From the NCBI GenBank assembly GCA_032358165.1, contig JAALGY010000049.1:186001-250000 (forward strand): a DNA stretch of 64,000 nt, given 5' to 3'. Below are positions 24,901 through 37,116 of the stretch, piece after piece (positions within the stretch are counted from its first letter, which is position 1; each line of letters starts with the position of its first letter). The notes beneath the pieces were generated by a model. The model was not told the DNA's origin. It saw only the letters and a program-made list of their open reading frames with translations, and made no database searches. The translations under genes were made by a program, and so were the position numbers. The DNA is from Diplosphaera chodatii (taxonomy: Eukaryota > Chlorophyta > Trebouxiophyceae > Prasiolales > Stichococcaceae).

Positions 24901-27900
24901 GCGCCACCGGCCCCACCTAGCCGCGCTGGAATGCCGGTCGCGTTCAGGGGCGTGCCCGCCAGCGTCGCGCCTGCGCAGCGTGCAACACATGCCTTACAAG
25001 GCCCAGTTTGAAGAGACCATGTGGACGTGAGTCAGTGTGCATGCAGGTGAGGACACCATCACTGGTGGTGGAAACAGTCTGGGGTCATTTGAACGCTGTC
25101 AGGGCACCACCTGTGATATTGACGCCGTTGTTCCTGTTGACCACGACACCCCGCGGCGTCACGCTCACCACAGGGTAGGCTACGCCGCTCACCCCTACAA
25201 ACCACGCAATTCCAGTTGTGTGTTGCGGCACGGCGCACTGAAGATGTCGCCATAGGCATGGTGAGAGAACCAGAGTGTCTCAGTCGGCGCACAAGGCAGC
25301 CGACCTGCTCCAGAGTTGACGGTGCCATTCACAAGGAGGGTTCCGGGGCCTAGGCTCCCCCTGGCGGCAGCTCCAGTGGCGGCGGTCGCATTCAGCGCCG
25401 TGCCGTTGCTTACTGCGCCGTCCACCAGCAACACCTGCATTGATGGGCCACGAGCGTCAGCCTCCCTGAAGAAAACATCAACGCATCATCATGCAGGTGG
25501 CGTGGCAGCCCATGCCAACTGCTCCACCTACAGCACACCCACCGTAATCTAGCTGCCTTGCTTCCATTGGTCATGTCACTCGAGCTGTATACGTTCGCCA
25601 CACAAGCCTCTGACGATCACCGTTTGCTCATGACCCGCTCAGAGACTACAGCAAGACGAGCTTGCCGCCTGGCTCACCGGGGTGCCGGCAGTCGCATTGA
25701 GGTCGCCGCCGGCGCCCGTTGCGAGGGCGGAGCCGAAAGCGCCAGCGGCGGCGGCCGTCGACGGGCTGCCGTCGGCACCAGTGACTTGCCGTGTGCCGCC
25801 GGCGCCCGTCGCCGGCGTGGCCGTCAGGTTTGCGGCATCAAAGCCAGTGCCGTTGATCGTGGCGCCTGTGCAGTAGGGCTTGAACGCTTAGCTGTGACAG
25901 GCCGTGCGGTGACTGCCGCCAGCAGCATTTGGCACAATCCTTCGGGTACTGGTTGAAGTCGGCTCCTGGCGGTGAGGCGCTGGCAACCACTTCGGCATGC
26001 AGACATCACGTGGCAGGTGCTACACCCAGTGCCCAGCTGCAGGAGATGCCGTTGCTGATGTGTGCCGAGACAACAGAGCTGCAGGTCGTCACAGGTAGCC
26101 TATCCTCTAGCAGGACCAGTCCAACATAAAACGCGAGCGCTACAGCAGAGCCGTCAGAGCCCACCTGCCAGTGGTATTGTCACGTTGGTGAGCTGTGCGC
26201 CGCCTGCGCTGAGGGAGCGCACCAGGGTGGCCGTGCCGTTCACGCCGCGCCCACCCTGCAGTGTATGGGAGGTGCAGCCCATCACACTGCGGCACCATGG
26301 GTCTTTACTGCAAGGCGTGCAGCTGCACGGTGTGCTGCCGGGGCCGGAGACTGAGAGACGACAACCGTGATCGATAATCAAACCGGGCAGTTCTTTAGGC
26401 ACAGCCAGCTGTCATGTTGGCAGCGGCAGCAAGTCGCACACCGCGATGCAGGGCATCAAGGTCGCTATGAAACGCGCGGCTGCCGATGGGCCACGAGCCA
26501 AGAAGTCTGCCACACACCTGCACAGTGCCGTTTAGGTAGACGAGGCCCGGTCCCAGTGCGGGGTCGGTTGCATTGCCGCCGCCGCGGGGGGTCACGGTGC
26601 CTGCAGCAGTCGGCAGGCGCACACCGCTCAGCATCCCACGATGTGTCAGCAGTCGCTTCGAGCAGGCAGCGTGCAGCCAGTGCAAGCCGACACTGTGCAT
26701 GCAGCGAGATGAGCCTGCGGGTGGCGGACCTGCCACCAGCACGGGGCCAGTTGACGACAGAGAGGTGCCCCCGCCGAGTGCCTGGCCGGCAGCCCTGCAG
26801 TGAAGACAGCATATCTAGGTTTGCACACATCTTCTTGTCATACCCAACTCCACGTTTCGTCCTTTCAGTGGTGCGGTGAGATTGGGCAGCTGAGGCACGG
26901 CATGCCAGGCACATCTGCGCAGTGATTGATTGCGTATGCTGCACGCAGGCATGCACTGCGGCCGTGACTGAGCGCAGGACTGCAAGGTCTCACGCTGCTG
27001 CCGTCGCGGCGGCCGCGCCGGCAGCCGCGCCGGCTGCAGCGCCGGCAGCAGCGGTGCCGCCAGCCCCACCCTGTAGCCGCGCTGGGATGCCGGTCGCGTT
27101 CAGGGGTGTGCCCGCCAGCGTCGCGCCTGTGATATTGACGCCGTTGGTCCTGTTGACAATGACGCCCCGCGGCGTCACGGCCACCACAGGGTAGGCTGTG
27201 CCGCTCTCGCCTACGCACCACACATGTTCAGTCGCATGCGGCCACACGGCACGCTGAAGTTCTCCCACAGGCACGCTGAGAGCAACCGGAGTTGGCATGC
27301 AGCGCAGCAGGCAGCAACCTGCTCCGGAGTTGACGGTGCCGTTCACAAGGAGCAGCCCGGGGCCTAGGTTCCCCCTGGCGGCGGCGCCGGTGGCGGCGGT
27401 GGCGTTAAGTGCCGTCCCATTGGCCACACTGCCATCCACCAGCAGCACCTGAGCGGATGAGCAGCATGATTCTGAGATGGGGGCCATGGTAGGCAGCTGC
27501 CATGGCAATTGGCACGCTGCCGCCTGGCCTCCTGTGCAGGCTCTGCCGCGCCGTCAGCGGCCAATCGCCCCAGCTTCGCAGCACCGCGAGATGCATCCTC
27601 ATCGTGCGACCACACCGCCGTGGGCTCGCCAGTAGGATACAGTAGCTGACGAGGGTTCAGTCGTGCTTGACTCACTGGGGTGCCGGCAGTCGTGTTGAGA
27701 GTGCCGTCGGGGTTTGCGGTGAGGGCAGAGCCAAATGCTCCGGCGGCAGCGGCGGTCGACGGGCTGCCGTCAGTGCCATTGACCTGCCGGGTGCCACCCG
27801 CGCCCGTCGCCGGCGTGGCCGTCAGGTTCGCGGCGTCAAAGCCGGTGCCGTTGATTGTGGCACCTGCACGCCGGAGTCTGGATGCTGACATCTGTGCGCC

Positions 27901-30900
27901 TTGCAGACGGTTTGCCGCCAGCAGCGCTCGACACAACCTCGGGGCAATGGCTGAGGCTGGCGGCGAGGCGCTGTTGACCACGGCGGCATGCATACATGAC
28001 ACGACAGGTGCTGCACCCAGTGTCCAGCGGCAGGAGCTGGCATTGCTGATGTGTGCCCTTGACAACAAAGCGGCAGGTCGTCACAGGTAGCCGATCCTCC
28101 AGCAGGATATGGACACGGACATTCCAGCAGCGTGCACTCTAGCGCCACAGCAGCGCTGTCGGAGCCCCACCTGCCAGTGGGATTGTCACGTTGGTAAGCT
28201 GCGCGCCGCTCGGGCTGAGGGAGCGCACCAGGGTGGCCGTGCCGTTCACGCCACGCCCACCCTGCATTGATTGAGCTGTGCACTCCGGCGCACTGTCTAG
28301 AATCATGCGTCCTCTGCAGCACGGCATGCAGCCGCATGGTGTCCTGCCAGGCTTGCAAGCTGGCGGCGCGCCGGCTCAGCGAGACAGGGCAGAGACTGAG
28401 GCAGAGCCAGCTCCATGGTGGGGCAGCTGCTGCAGGCCACATGGTGGAAGGCTGAGCACCGAAGCTGGCTCTGAAACATGCGGAAATCGATGAGCCTCCA
28501 ACAGCCCTGTTGCACACCTGAACACTGCCGTTCAGGTAGACGAGGCCGGGCCCCAGCACGGGGTCGGTTGCGTTGCCGCCGCCGCGGGGAGTTACGGTGC
28601 CTGCAGCAGTCGGCAGGCGCAAATTGCGGTCCGTCCCAAGTCTTTGGTCAGCGCACTGTGCAGTCTCCAGTTCTGTCCGCCATATACGCATTGACACTTG
28701 TTTGAAGCAAGCAGCATGCAGCCAGTGCAAGCTGACAATGTGCATGCAGCGAGAGGAGCATGCGGCAGGCTGACCTGCCAGCAGCACGGGGCCGTTGGAT
28801 GATAGAGAGGTGCCACCGCCAAGGGCCTGGCCGAGAGCTCTGCATTTCAAGTGGAATCATACACTTGTATGCAGAGATGGTTCCTTCGTTCCACACTCCA
28901 CCTCATGCGTTAGTACCTTGAGTGACGCACGGCATGCAGGACATGTGCATGCTTTGAACGGCCAGTGCATGCTGGGCGCTCGGCCAGCCATTCAGGCTCA
29001 GCCGCTGACTGACATCAACTGCATCATGTGGCCAATGTGGCCAGCACACCCACCCTGCAGCGCCGGCGCTGGCGCCAGCGGCTTACCTCCGGGGGTACCA
29101 AACGCTGTGGCGTTGTTCGGCCACCTGCAGCCGCAGCAGCAGGGTGATGATGAGCCCTTAGGTGCACCACAGACGCCCTGCCTGCAACTGCGTTAGTGGT
29201 GCCTGCTCCTCATGCCCTTGCTTTACACAGGGGGAACGCCAAGAAGTGTGTGGTGCGAGCCTCATTCCTGATGCAGCCTCTGCACCTGCACGGTGCCGGC
29301 TGCAATCGCGGCAGCCAGGCCGCCGGGGGAAGTGGCAGTGGCGAGGTTGGTGGGAATGGTGCCACCAAAGACTGCACCCCACGGAGTCAGGTTTAGTCGG
29401 TCCACACTCATGGCATACCATAGGACAGCATCAGCAGCAGCTGCAGTGGTGCGGCGCCACAGCAGCTTGAGAGCATGGCGTCCTAGCACGGCAGAAGCAC
29501 TGCAGGGAGGCGCACATGCGGCGGCCTCGGGCGTCTGCGAGAATGGGGCTGCGCGCAGCAGCACGTCAATCTGCAGCCCCCGGCATTAGGCGTCAGCAGC
29601 GCCACTGCATGTGAGGGCCAAGTGACGGCCAAGATGCATGCCGGTGCTGCTTTTCAAGGCATTCCAACTTCGGTGAATGGCCAAATGGCAGTGAGCAGAC
29701 GTGGTGGACACCCCAACAGCGCACCTCATACAATGCCAGGCCGCAAACCCGAACCACGTTACGGACACGACCCACGTCCCGGGTGTAAAGCCCCTGGGCG
29801 ACTGTCTGCATGGGGCGAATATGTTGTGCACATTCAGCCGGATTGTAATCACATGACCAACAAGGTCCTCGCATTGCTACCATATGCCACGGAAGATCGA
29901 GAAAGTCCTGCTGTGACAACCCCCGGCTTGCACTGAGAGCACAACTGCTGCCAGCTCCCTCCAGCGCTGCAGGAATCAGCGCTGCAAAAAATCCCATACT
30001 CACAAACCTGCCCCTCCCAACCCAGATCGTGCCCGACCCTTTCCACCAGAATGACAGCTGCAGTGCCGGGCACTGGCGGGAGCCAGCACACTGAGTGCTG
30101 CCGCACGACTCTGCACACCAAGGGCGATCAGGACGCACCACCCCGTTGGTGTTGTTGACGAACACGGGTATCGTGATGTTGGTGCCGTTGCCCGCGGACA
30201 CAAGTGCTCCCAAATCACTCTGGAGCGGCGACGCCGCCAGCAGCTGCGGCACAGTGAACGCGGTCCCCTGCAGAAAGACGGAAACACACTCCCGATCTGC
30301 ACGGCAACCTCAGGGAGAACCTGCTGGCCAGTTTGGGCACTGCCTCCGCTGCCAGCGGCCACATGCAATGGCCCGTGAGCTCTGCGCGCAAGCCAGGGTG
30401 CGCATACCTGGTTGAGAAGCGAGTGGTATGCCAGAACGGACACCATGCGGGTGCCGTGCACGGCCACCAGGCGCTGCGGACTGACATCTGCAGTGAATCA
30501 GCAAGGCGCTCTCGCCAGCAGCAGCGCACACTAGGAGCATAGCAGCCGATATGGTGTGCAGAGGCCATGTCATCAGGAGACAGGCTGCAAGGTTTCGAGA
30601 AGGTCAGTCCTGGCATTCCGGCAGATTGCTTCGATGTGCTTCGAAAGCCGCGACCAAACACAGTTTGGCAATGTGGTGGCGCGCATTCCAGCAACTCACG
30701 CAGGGACCGGAAGGCCCGGTTGGTGGGCAGCAGCAGTGTGCCCGGTGTAGTGGAGTCCGGCAGCAGGTAGGTGGCGTTCAGCAGGTTGATCAGCGCCAAG
30801 GTGCCGCTCCAGTTGGGGTTGTCAGCGATGGCAGACACGATGTCGGCCCGGGTGCAGTTGCTCGGCTGCGTGCAGCATATGGACAGCGTCAGACGACAGT

Positions 30901-31593
30901 ACTAAGCCAATTAAAACGGGCTTCGAGGGTGATCGCCGCTCTAAGTGGGTTTGGAGCAGCTGCCATGCGTGGGAACCAGCTCTGAAGCCGGGGGCTCTGT
31001 AGCTACGGGCTTTCTGCGCATGTGCGCATGGCAGGTAGCACGCAAGAGAGCGCTGATCTACGAAAGGTGAAGCATGGACTGCAACGATCGGGTGTGCGCA
31101 ATATGCGTCTCAGATCAGACGCACGGGGCGTCAAGGCCTGCGCCTTGTATCGCGACACAAAAAGGAGATGCAGCCACAGTGTTACATTCGACGGTGGCAA
31201 GGCACGGTCACATCCGCTTGTCATGCGCTCTGAACAGCGATAGTCGTGACGTCCCGAGCCTAGACATGAGCGCTCGGCCCGGTCGATCGAGATATCCCAT
31301 GCATGCACCGTCAGCGGCCTCCCGAAAGCGCAGTCTACCACCGTACATCGTTTGGAGCTATGCATGCCAGGCTGCACTCGGTGGCAACTGTTGTTCGTTC
31401 CGTCGTGCTGTGGCCGAGGCCACTGAGCGCCCAAGTGACAGATTATCGCCGGACTAATCATGGGGTTCGGTAGCTCTACTTGAATCTTGATAAGCAGCCC
31501 TCTGACCTGAGACACTGGTGCATCCGGCTGCGCTAAGGCAGCTGACAACAGTAGCAGGGCTGCAAACGCGGCCGGCCACCCGCTGCGCGCCAT
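21973..31593 (-). CDS. secreted fasciclin-like glycoprotein with three tandem sequon-rich units
   Basis: About 1113 aa, 27 exons (high to low): 31593-31507, 30865-30700, 30487-30408, 30267-30139, 29570-29286, 29124-29087, 28839-28775, 28600-28518, 28261-28171, 27863-27676, 27448-27319, 27210-26994, 26794-26730, 26600-26518, 26255-26165, 25865-25678, 25434-25305, 25194-25111, 24970-24856, 24618-24545, 24362-24274, 23999-23909, 23678-23488, 23189-23063, 22935-22852, 22667-22500, 22175-21973; total 3342 nt. Signal peptide MARSGWPAAFAALLLLSAAL. Residues 30-180 resemble a FAS1 domain (ADIVSAIADNPNWSGTLALI, TLLLPTNRAFRSL, VFVNNTNGVIDVLL). Residues about 262-1046 are three copies of a ~255-aa unit rich in N-glycosylation sequons (VNGTATLVRSL, GPGLVYLNGTVQ, NGTALNATAATG, NGVNITGATLAGTPLNATG). 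The end (AAGLAATLALPLASAAAA then TLLLLAA) resembles a GPI signal or membrane anchor. A cell-surface adhesive role is inferred. Exon 6 frame is the weakest call. Confidence 0.85.
22433..22499. repeat. telomere-like insertion flanked by an 18-bp direct repeat
   Basis: Between two perfect copies of GCAACTGCGGCAGCTCAC (22433-22450 and 22482-22499) lies a 31-bp segment (22451-22481) ending in CCCTAAACCCTAACCCT. On the minus strand it reads AGGGTTAGGGTTTAGGG, close to the plant/algal telomeric unit. It sits at the donor end of the last intron of the fasciclin-like gene, so the splice donor is duplicated as well. Confidence 0.9.
22500..28839 (-). repeat. three tandem genomic repeats of ~2.1 kb (coding, six-exon unit)
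   Basis: Copy 1 spans 28839-26994, copy 2 26794-24856 and copy 3 24618-22500. Each copy contains the same series of exons A to F, with identical or near-identical exon lengths (65/83/91/188/130/217 nt in copy 1) and encodes 252-275 residues. Copies 1 and 2 are very similar and copy 3 has diverged. In copies 2 and 3 the last exon is split by an intron. The repeats include introns, so duplication happened at the DNA level. Confidence 0.88.
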
Positions 31594-32206
31594 GGAGACC
31601 TTTGCAAGCCGAGCTGCGTCTGATGTCCCTGGATAGAAAAGGTGCAGCTGCGCAGCAACAAGTCGTCACGTCTCGTCCGCCAGCGGTGGCCGGTTCAAAC
31701 CTAGAATCAGCCCAGACGCTGAAGATCTGCAAAGGCAGGTCCCCAAAGATAGCGCATTGTTTGGTCTGTCTTCTGGAGTACCACGTGTCATGACGTAGCA
31801 GATTTGCATCTACACAGCAGCTGCGCACGCACTTTCTGCCTCCTTACTAAACTGGCAGGCGACAATGTTGTTACTGGCGGCAGTCTGCGGTGCCACTGCA
31901 TGCTTCCATGCCTTAGTTGTTGTTGAGCTTTACATTACAGCACAGGGAGCAGCAACCTCAGCTTGACCACAAACCCCTCTCTGAAAGCGGCGCCTATGCT
32001 ACTTCATGCCGCCGGCTCCCGCCGCCACCAAGCTTCTGTGCCTCGCAAGCCGCTGTCAGTAGTAGTGTCAGGTCGAGACCTCCGTCTGCGACCAACGTGT
32101 CACACGTCGGTGATGCTGCTGACGCATGAGCATCTGCGCATATGCATAACTGCACATGGTCTCGAGCAAGCAGCAGGGGCCTCATGACCGCACTTGACCC
32201 AGTGCA
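31594..32206. other. intergenic, 3' UTR of DUF423 gene and promoter of fasciclin-like gene
   Basis: 613 bp between two minus-strand genes. A TTACA on the + strand (TGTAA on minus) overlaps the upstream stop codon, and another lies near 31930. No gene is supported. Confidence 0.45.
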
Positions 32207-32832
32207 TTACAGTGCCAGTGCCAGCCACGCCGCAATCAGGCTCATACCCCTGCGTTGACCACCCACACACGGCTCAATCCTGCCGTAGTGACATGTGCCA
32301 CTGCATTGCTGCACTGCTGTGGGTGTGCGCTGCTGTGATGCACTGCTCCACGGATGCCGGACCCCGCATGATGGCATGCGCACCCGTACGGCGCCAACCG
32401 GCCATAAGCCTTGTCCTCATTCAGGGCCACAAGGTAACAGCTGCCTGAGAAGGCCACGATGCCGGCGGCAGCAAGGCCGCCCACGATGGCTGGGCGCCTG
32501 CAATATCAGCATTCCGTCCCTCTCACGGAAACATGCAACATGCAGATGCCAACCTGTGGTACCTCCTACAGGCTTGCAGCAGCTCAGACATATGGCACAC
32601 ACAGGTGCTGCGGCTGTCCAGTGGCATGCATCTGCGGTGACCTGGTGTGGGGTGCCACAGCAAGTAGTAGCGAGTGGATCAGGTGGTATTTGTTGCCCCG
32701 GTCGAAGGTGTCCAGGAAGGCCGGGTTGGCCGGCTTAAAGGCGTGGGCGCCATAGGCTCCAAGGGCGACCGCACTGGCACCCGACAGCGCCGCCAGGCGC
32801 AGCCACACTGACGTGCCTGCGGCCGAAGCCAT
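32207..32832 (-). CDS. TMEM256: TMEM256/DUF423 family small membrane protein
   Basis: 115 aa in three exons: 32832-32642, 32497-32384, 32249-32207 (348 nt, phases agree). Family signature GAYGAHAFKPANPAFLDTFD followed by NKYHLIHSLLLAV matches the conserved GAFGAH and HYHxxHxL region of DUF423. About four membrane helices are predicted: LRLAALSGASAVALGAYGAH, IHSLLLAVAP, GGLAAAGIVAFSGSCYLVAL and MSLIAAWLALAL. The conserved LAPYGG precedes the last helix, as in TMEM256 (LAPxGG). The length is typical. Function is not established for the family; eukaryotic members are mitochondrial or other membrane proteins. The final 14-codon exon was placed by phase and homology. It is divergent to the CCDC47 gene. 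Confidence 0.93.
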
Positions 32833-33596
32833 GGGCAGGGGCGGCGTGCAGCTCGTGCTGCACAGTCGCTGAAAGTTGTGTGCTGCACGACTGTACGTGC
32901 CTGCTCAAACCGGGGACAGCACTTCCCTGTGCGGTTGCCAGCAAAGTGTGCCAAATGCAGCTTTGCGCTGTGTGATCTCCAGTACAGCAGCTGGGTGAAG
33001 AGGTGATCCGCCCAGTGCAAGCAGATGGCAGTGGTGGGTACCACGAACCGGCAGCGGGACAAAACGAAACGCAATCACTGCCTGCTGTCCATGCTCTGCA
33101 TGCTGTGCAGCGGGTCTGGACCCCAATTATGAGCAAGGCCAGGGTGGTAAGTGGCAGTTGAACAGCCGCAGCGCTGACAAACAAATCGTTGACTTGCACA
33201 AAGTGCTTATGGTGTGAAAATGGCTCATTATAAGCAACAACAGTGCCGTCGCATTCCAATCAGTCAACATTCACATTGGGGTGCTCGACTGACCTAATAA
33301 ATGCGGCTTCACCCCAAGTAGGTCATGAAGCGCACTTTCACTGACATTGCAGGTTTGCAGCATGCATGTGTGTTGTGGGAGCCAAGACTCCCATCAGATG
33401 ACGTGCAAAAGAGCCTATATAAGCTGACGGGCTGTGGGGCGATCAATAAACTCGTGCACTTTTGGCACCGTGATTGTGCGGGTTGCTTGCATGCATCGGA
33501 CGACCTTTCTGGCATCCGATTAGCGCTGACTGGATTCAGCTGTCCGCTGCTGCTGACGTTTGCACAGCAAGGGGGCTGGGCTTTGACTGAGGTTCG
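32833..33596. promoter_or_regulatory. divergent promoter region
   Basis: 764 bp between the starts of the TMEM256-like gene (-) and the CCDC47 gene (+). It should contain both promoters. No distinct motif was identified. Confidence 0.45.
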
Positions 33597-36500
33597 ATGG
33601 CTTGCCGAAGCGCATGGCTGGCCTTGCTGGCAGCGTGCTTGCTGCTGTCCGGCCTGGCAGCCGCGACGGAGCTGGAGGGCTTCGACGAGGTGGAGGACGA
33701 GCCGCCGGTGGTGCCGCCGGTGGTGGAGGACCCCGTCAAAGCGGTGCGACCGCCCGCCGCCGGGCCCCCGCAGCGTGGGGCGCATGCCTGGTGCACTGCC
33801 GCCGCCGGGTGCTAACCTTGAATCTGCTAAACAACCTCACGGGAGGATACAACTTTAATCCTATCGTGTTGATGTCAGCAGGCCGCCCATGAGCAGTCGG
33901 TGGCGCTGGAGCCAGCGGCGCCAGAGGCGGCCGAGCAGCAGTCGGCAGTCCCGGCAGCAGCGGACGCGCTGCTGAACGCCACGGCCGCGCAGCCACGGCC
34001 GCGAGGACTGTTCACGCTGCACGGCCGCAAGTTCCCCGCGACTTCAAGGGGGAGATTGCCCTGGCCATTGTTGCGGTGAGTGGTACTGTGCCTGAAGCGG
34101 CACTACAACTTGCCCGGGATCTCATACAATCTCAGGGCAGCTTCGGCGCTGGGAGTCGAGGTCTCAGGCAAGGCACGGCGGGTGCAGGTGCTCTACGCGA
34201 TCAACATATACATGGGGCGCAAGAGCAACGACGCTATTGCATTGGCATGGGCGGCGCAGTTCTGCGACGACGGTGCGGTGCTCGACCGCAACTTCTCGCT
34301 GCTGGGCACCGGCAACAACAGCGGCGAGGTAGGCGCGACTCTGTCTGCGTCCTCTCAGCCAGCATGACTATCACACAAGTGCAAGCCTGCTGATGCGGCT
34401 TGCAGGCTCTCAGATGACTGCAGCTGCAGCAGCTTCGGTTGCTTTGCTGCACAGTGGCAGCTGACATCGCAGCGCTGGTTGCACTTGTGATGCACGCGCT
34501 GCAGTGCCCAAGTCCGTCGACCTTTGCAGACCGCTGCCGCAATGTGCTCAGGCGCCTGAAGGGTCTCCGCCAGCTGCGCGCAGGTGATCATGCGGCAGTC
34601 CAACAACAGCTTCCTGTTCTACGCCAGCGGCCGCCGCTTCTGCAGCGCGCTGCGCGCGGAGCTGGAGCTGCGGCGGCGGCAGGACATCTTTGCGCAGGTG
34701 GGTTCGCTGACCCCGGTCCAGCACCCACGTGATCGCGTGCTGATGGTTGGCAGCCCAATGCTGAGCTGGCTTGCTGGTGTAAACACAGTTTCCGGCTGCC
34801 ACTGCATGTTGGTTTTGTGGCACGCGCCCATGGCTGCAAGCTGGCTTTCCCGGCTGCCTCTGGCCACTTTCAGCCTGGTGCGTTTGTCAGGGTTTGCCAT
34901 GACGGCGTCGTGTGCTGCGCAGGTCTGGTACCGCATCAGCCCGCGGCCCGACTTCGTGGACATCGAGGTCGCCATGCACGAGAGCGCGATGCCGCCCATG
35001 GTGCGCCCAGGATCAGCCGAAGGGTTCTGGCACTGACAGCAGCCTGTAGTCTGCACAATCACCCGCTTTGCAGAGGGATGCCCAAGTGGAAGGGCCATCA
35101 GCTTGCAGCATGCGCTGACATGGGCCTGCCAGCAGCAAAATGAGCAACCGCCGCACCCGCACAGGTTGTGGCGCACTGTCGTGCACACCCTGTGACCTGT
35201 ATCGCATAGCGGTGCAGGTGCTGTTCATCGGGCAGCCGCGGTATGCGAAGGAGCGCCTTGCCGAGGAGGACGACCTCAAAAAGTTCGCCAAAAAGGTGGG
35301 CAGAGCTTTGTAGCAATGAGCCTGAAAGCAGCTACCGTCTTTGGATCGCAGGCAGAATCTTAAAAGGGCCGCCAACAAGGCAAGAGGTGGTGCACATACA
35401 TGATGCTGAAGTAAATACCATGACGGCGCCACAAGCCAGAGGCATCTCGCGTAACCCATGCCTATCTTCTGCCAACCCCAGATCGAGGTGGGGCGCGACC
35501 GCATTGCGCAGTGGCCCAGCCCCCGTCAGCTGACCGTCCTGGCAGAGCAGGCGACTATGTTTTACGACATCATGACAGAGGGCATGGTCAACCAGGTAGG
35601 AGGCGCAAACCAAAGAGATGTGTGCTGTGCATCAGGGACATGCTGCGACTTTGTAGTCTGTTGCAGCTTGCTGTATTGAGTTGTCTGGGCTGGACACCTG
35701 TGGCATCCCTTGCTAGGTGCAAGCAATCATCAGAGCATCATCCTGCCGCCACATGCAGGTGTTTGGGCAGGCGGCATGGGACTCCAGCGACATGCGGAAG
35801 TACTTCCGCTTCCTGCACTTCACCACGGAGGACACGCGCGCCAGCACCCCGCGCGTGCTGCGCTTCTCCTTCAACCTGCCGCCCATCAGCAAGGTGAGCT
35901 TGCCTGCTGATTGGCAGCTGTGGCCGACATGTCAGGTTGCCCCGAGCCCAAGATTAACATGCCTGGGTGGCCAGTGCTCTTGGTTCAGTGCTCTTGGTTC
36001 AGCAGCAAAGTCCGTGCAACACTGCACAGGTCTGTGCTGCCCCCCTCAAACCTCATGCACATGTCAGGCTGTGCGCTGGGCTGGGTGTTACTCCAAGTGC
36101 AACTGCGTTTCATGGTCAGTACAGGGCACACTGTATCTGGCGGTGTGCCCGTGTGCCATGACCGCACCACTGCAAAGCATATGCCTCCTGTGGCTGTGTG
36201 CCAGGCATCACAGACTGCCTTCTTGTCGCGTCCTGCAGATGCACGAGCTGGACACGCTGATGGCGGTGATGTGCCAGTTCATCGACATCGTGGGCTCCTA
36301 CCAGCTGCCGCCCGAGGCACGCAAGAAGGCCGAGAAGCGGCGGCAGGAGGTGAGAATTGAACCTTCATGCAGACAAGCAGGTGTTGTGTGAACGTTGGGC
36401 AAACAGCCTGCTGCTTCGAGCTGCTGAACCACCATGCCGTGCGAGCTTTGCAAGTGAAGAGGGTTTCTTTCTGTGCCAGATGGCTGCTACCGGGGATGTG

Positions 36501-37116
36501 CCCTCGGGGCTGCCTGAATCTTTGCCGTCACGTGCGGAGGTGCAAACTCTGATCCACCATAGGCACCTGTGATGCAGTCAGCTACACCGTGTGCTGCAGA
36601 TTGCTGCGGAGGACTACAAGGCAAAGGCGGAGGAGCGGGGGGACCGGGCGGCGGAGCTGCGGGAGAAGAAGTTCATGGAGGAGCAGGTGACTTTACTGTC
36701 TGCTGTACTTTGCTAAGCCACGACATTGCCACAAGGCTCTGCACTCCTGCCTGCCATGGCGGCACATGCAAGCTGCCAGAGATTGTGAGGGCAGCATGAC
36801 CTGCTCAAGTGGATGCTATCTGCACAGGTGTTGCCTGTGATTGTTAGTGTCCAGCAGTGTCCAGGGCGAATACACCACACAGACTGCCATCCTCGCAACC
36901 TGCGCAGTCTGCATTGAGTGCCTTGTAGCCACGCTGCTGCTGCTTTCCATAGTCCTCAGCAATGGTTGCCTGACTTCGGGGCGGGTGACTGAGCCATCCT
37001 GCAAAACCCTGCAGGAGAGGATGCGGCGGATGACGCCGGCGCAGCGGGAGAAGTACCAGGAGAAGCGGAAGCAGCTGATGCAGAAGCGGCAGATGAAGAC
37101 CAAGATGATCAAGTGA
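33597..37116 (+). CDS. CCDC47: CCDC47 homologue (ER membrane, PAT complex) with apparent frameshift
   Basis: ER membrane protein, in animals part of the PAT/multipass translocon and ER calcium handling. About 433 aa if one missing base is allowed. Exons: 33597-33743, 33882-34075, 34188-34328, 34584-34697, 34923-35000, 35218-35295, 35482-35595, 35759-35893, 36239-36349, 36600-36686, 37015-37116. Signal peptide MACRSAWLALLAACLLLSGL; acidic luminal segment ELEGFDEVEDEPP; membrane helix EIALAIVAVLYAINIYMG; cytosolic core FSLLGTGNN, NNSFLFYASGRRFCSALRAE, YRISPRPDFVDIEVAMHE; C-terminal basic coiled coil ERMRRMTPAQREKYQEKR ending KMKTK-type lysines, as in the family. Exon 2 is 194 nt although its flanking phases are both 0: the frame before GRKFP and the frame after DFKGEIALA differ by one base, at the C run near 34033-34036. 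Either a sequencing error or a recent lesion. Confidence 0.92.
35973..36000. repeat. 14-bp tandem duplication in an intron
   Basis: Two perfect adjacent copies of AGTGCTCTTGGTTC within intron 8 of the CCDC47 gene. A small replication-slippage type duplication. Confidence 0.8.
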
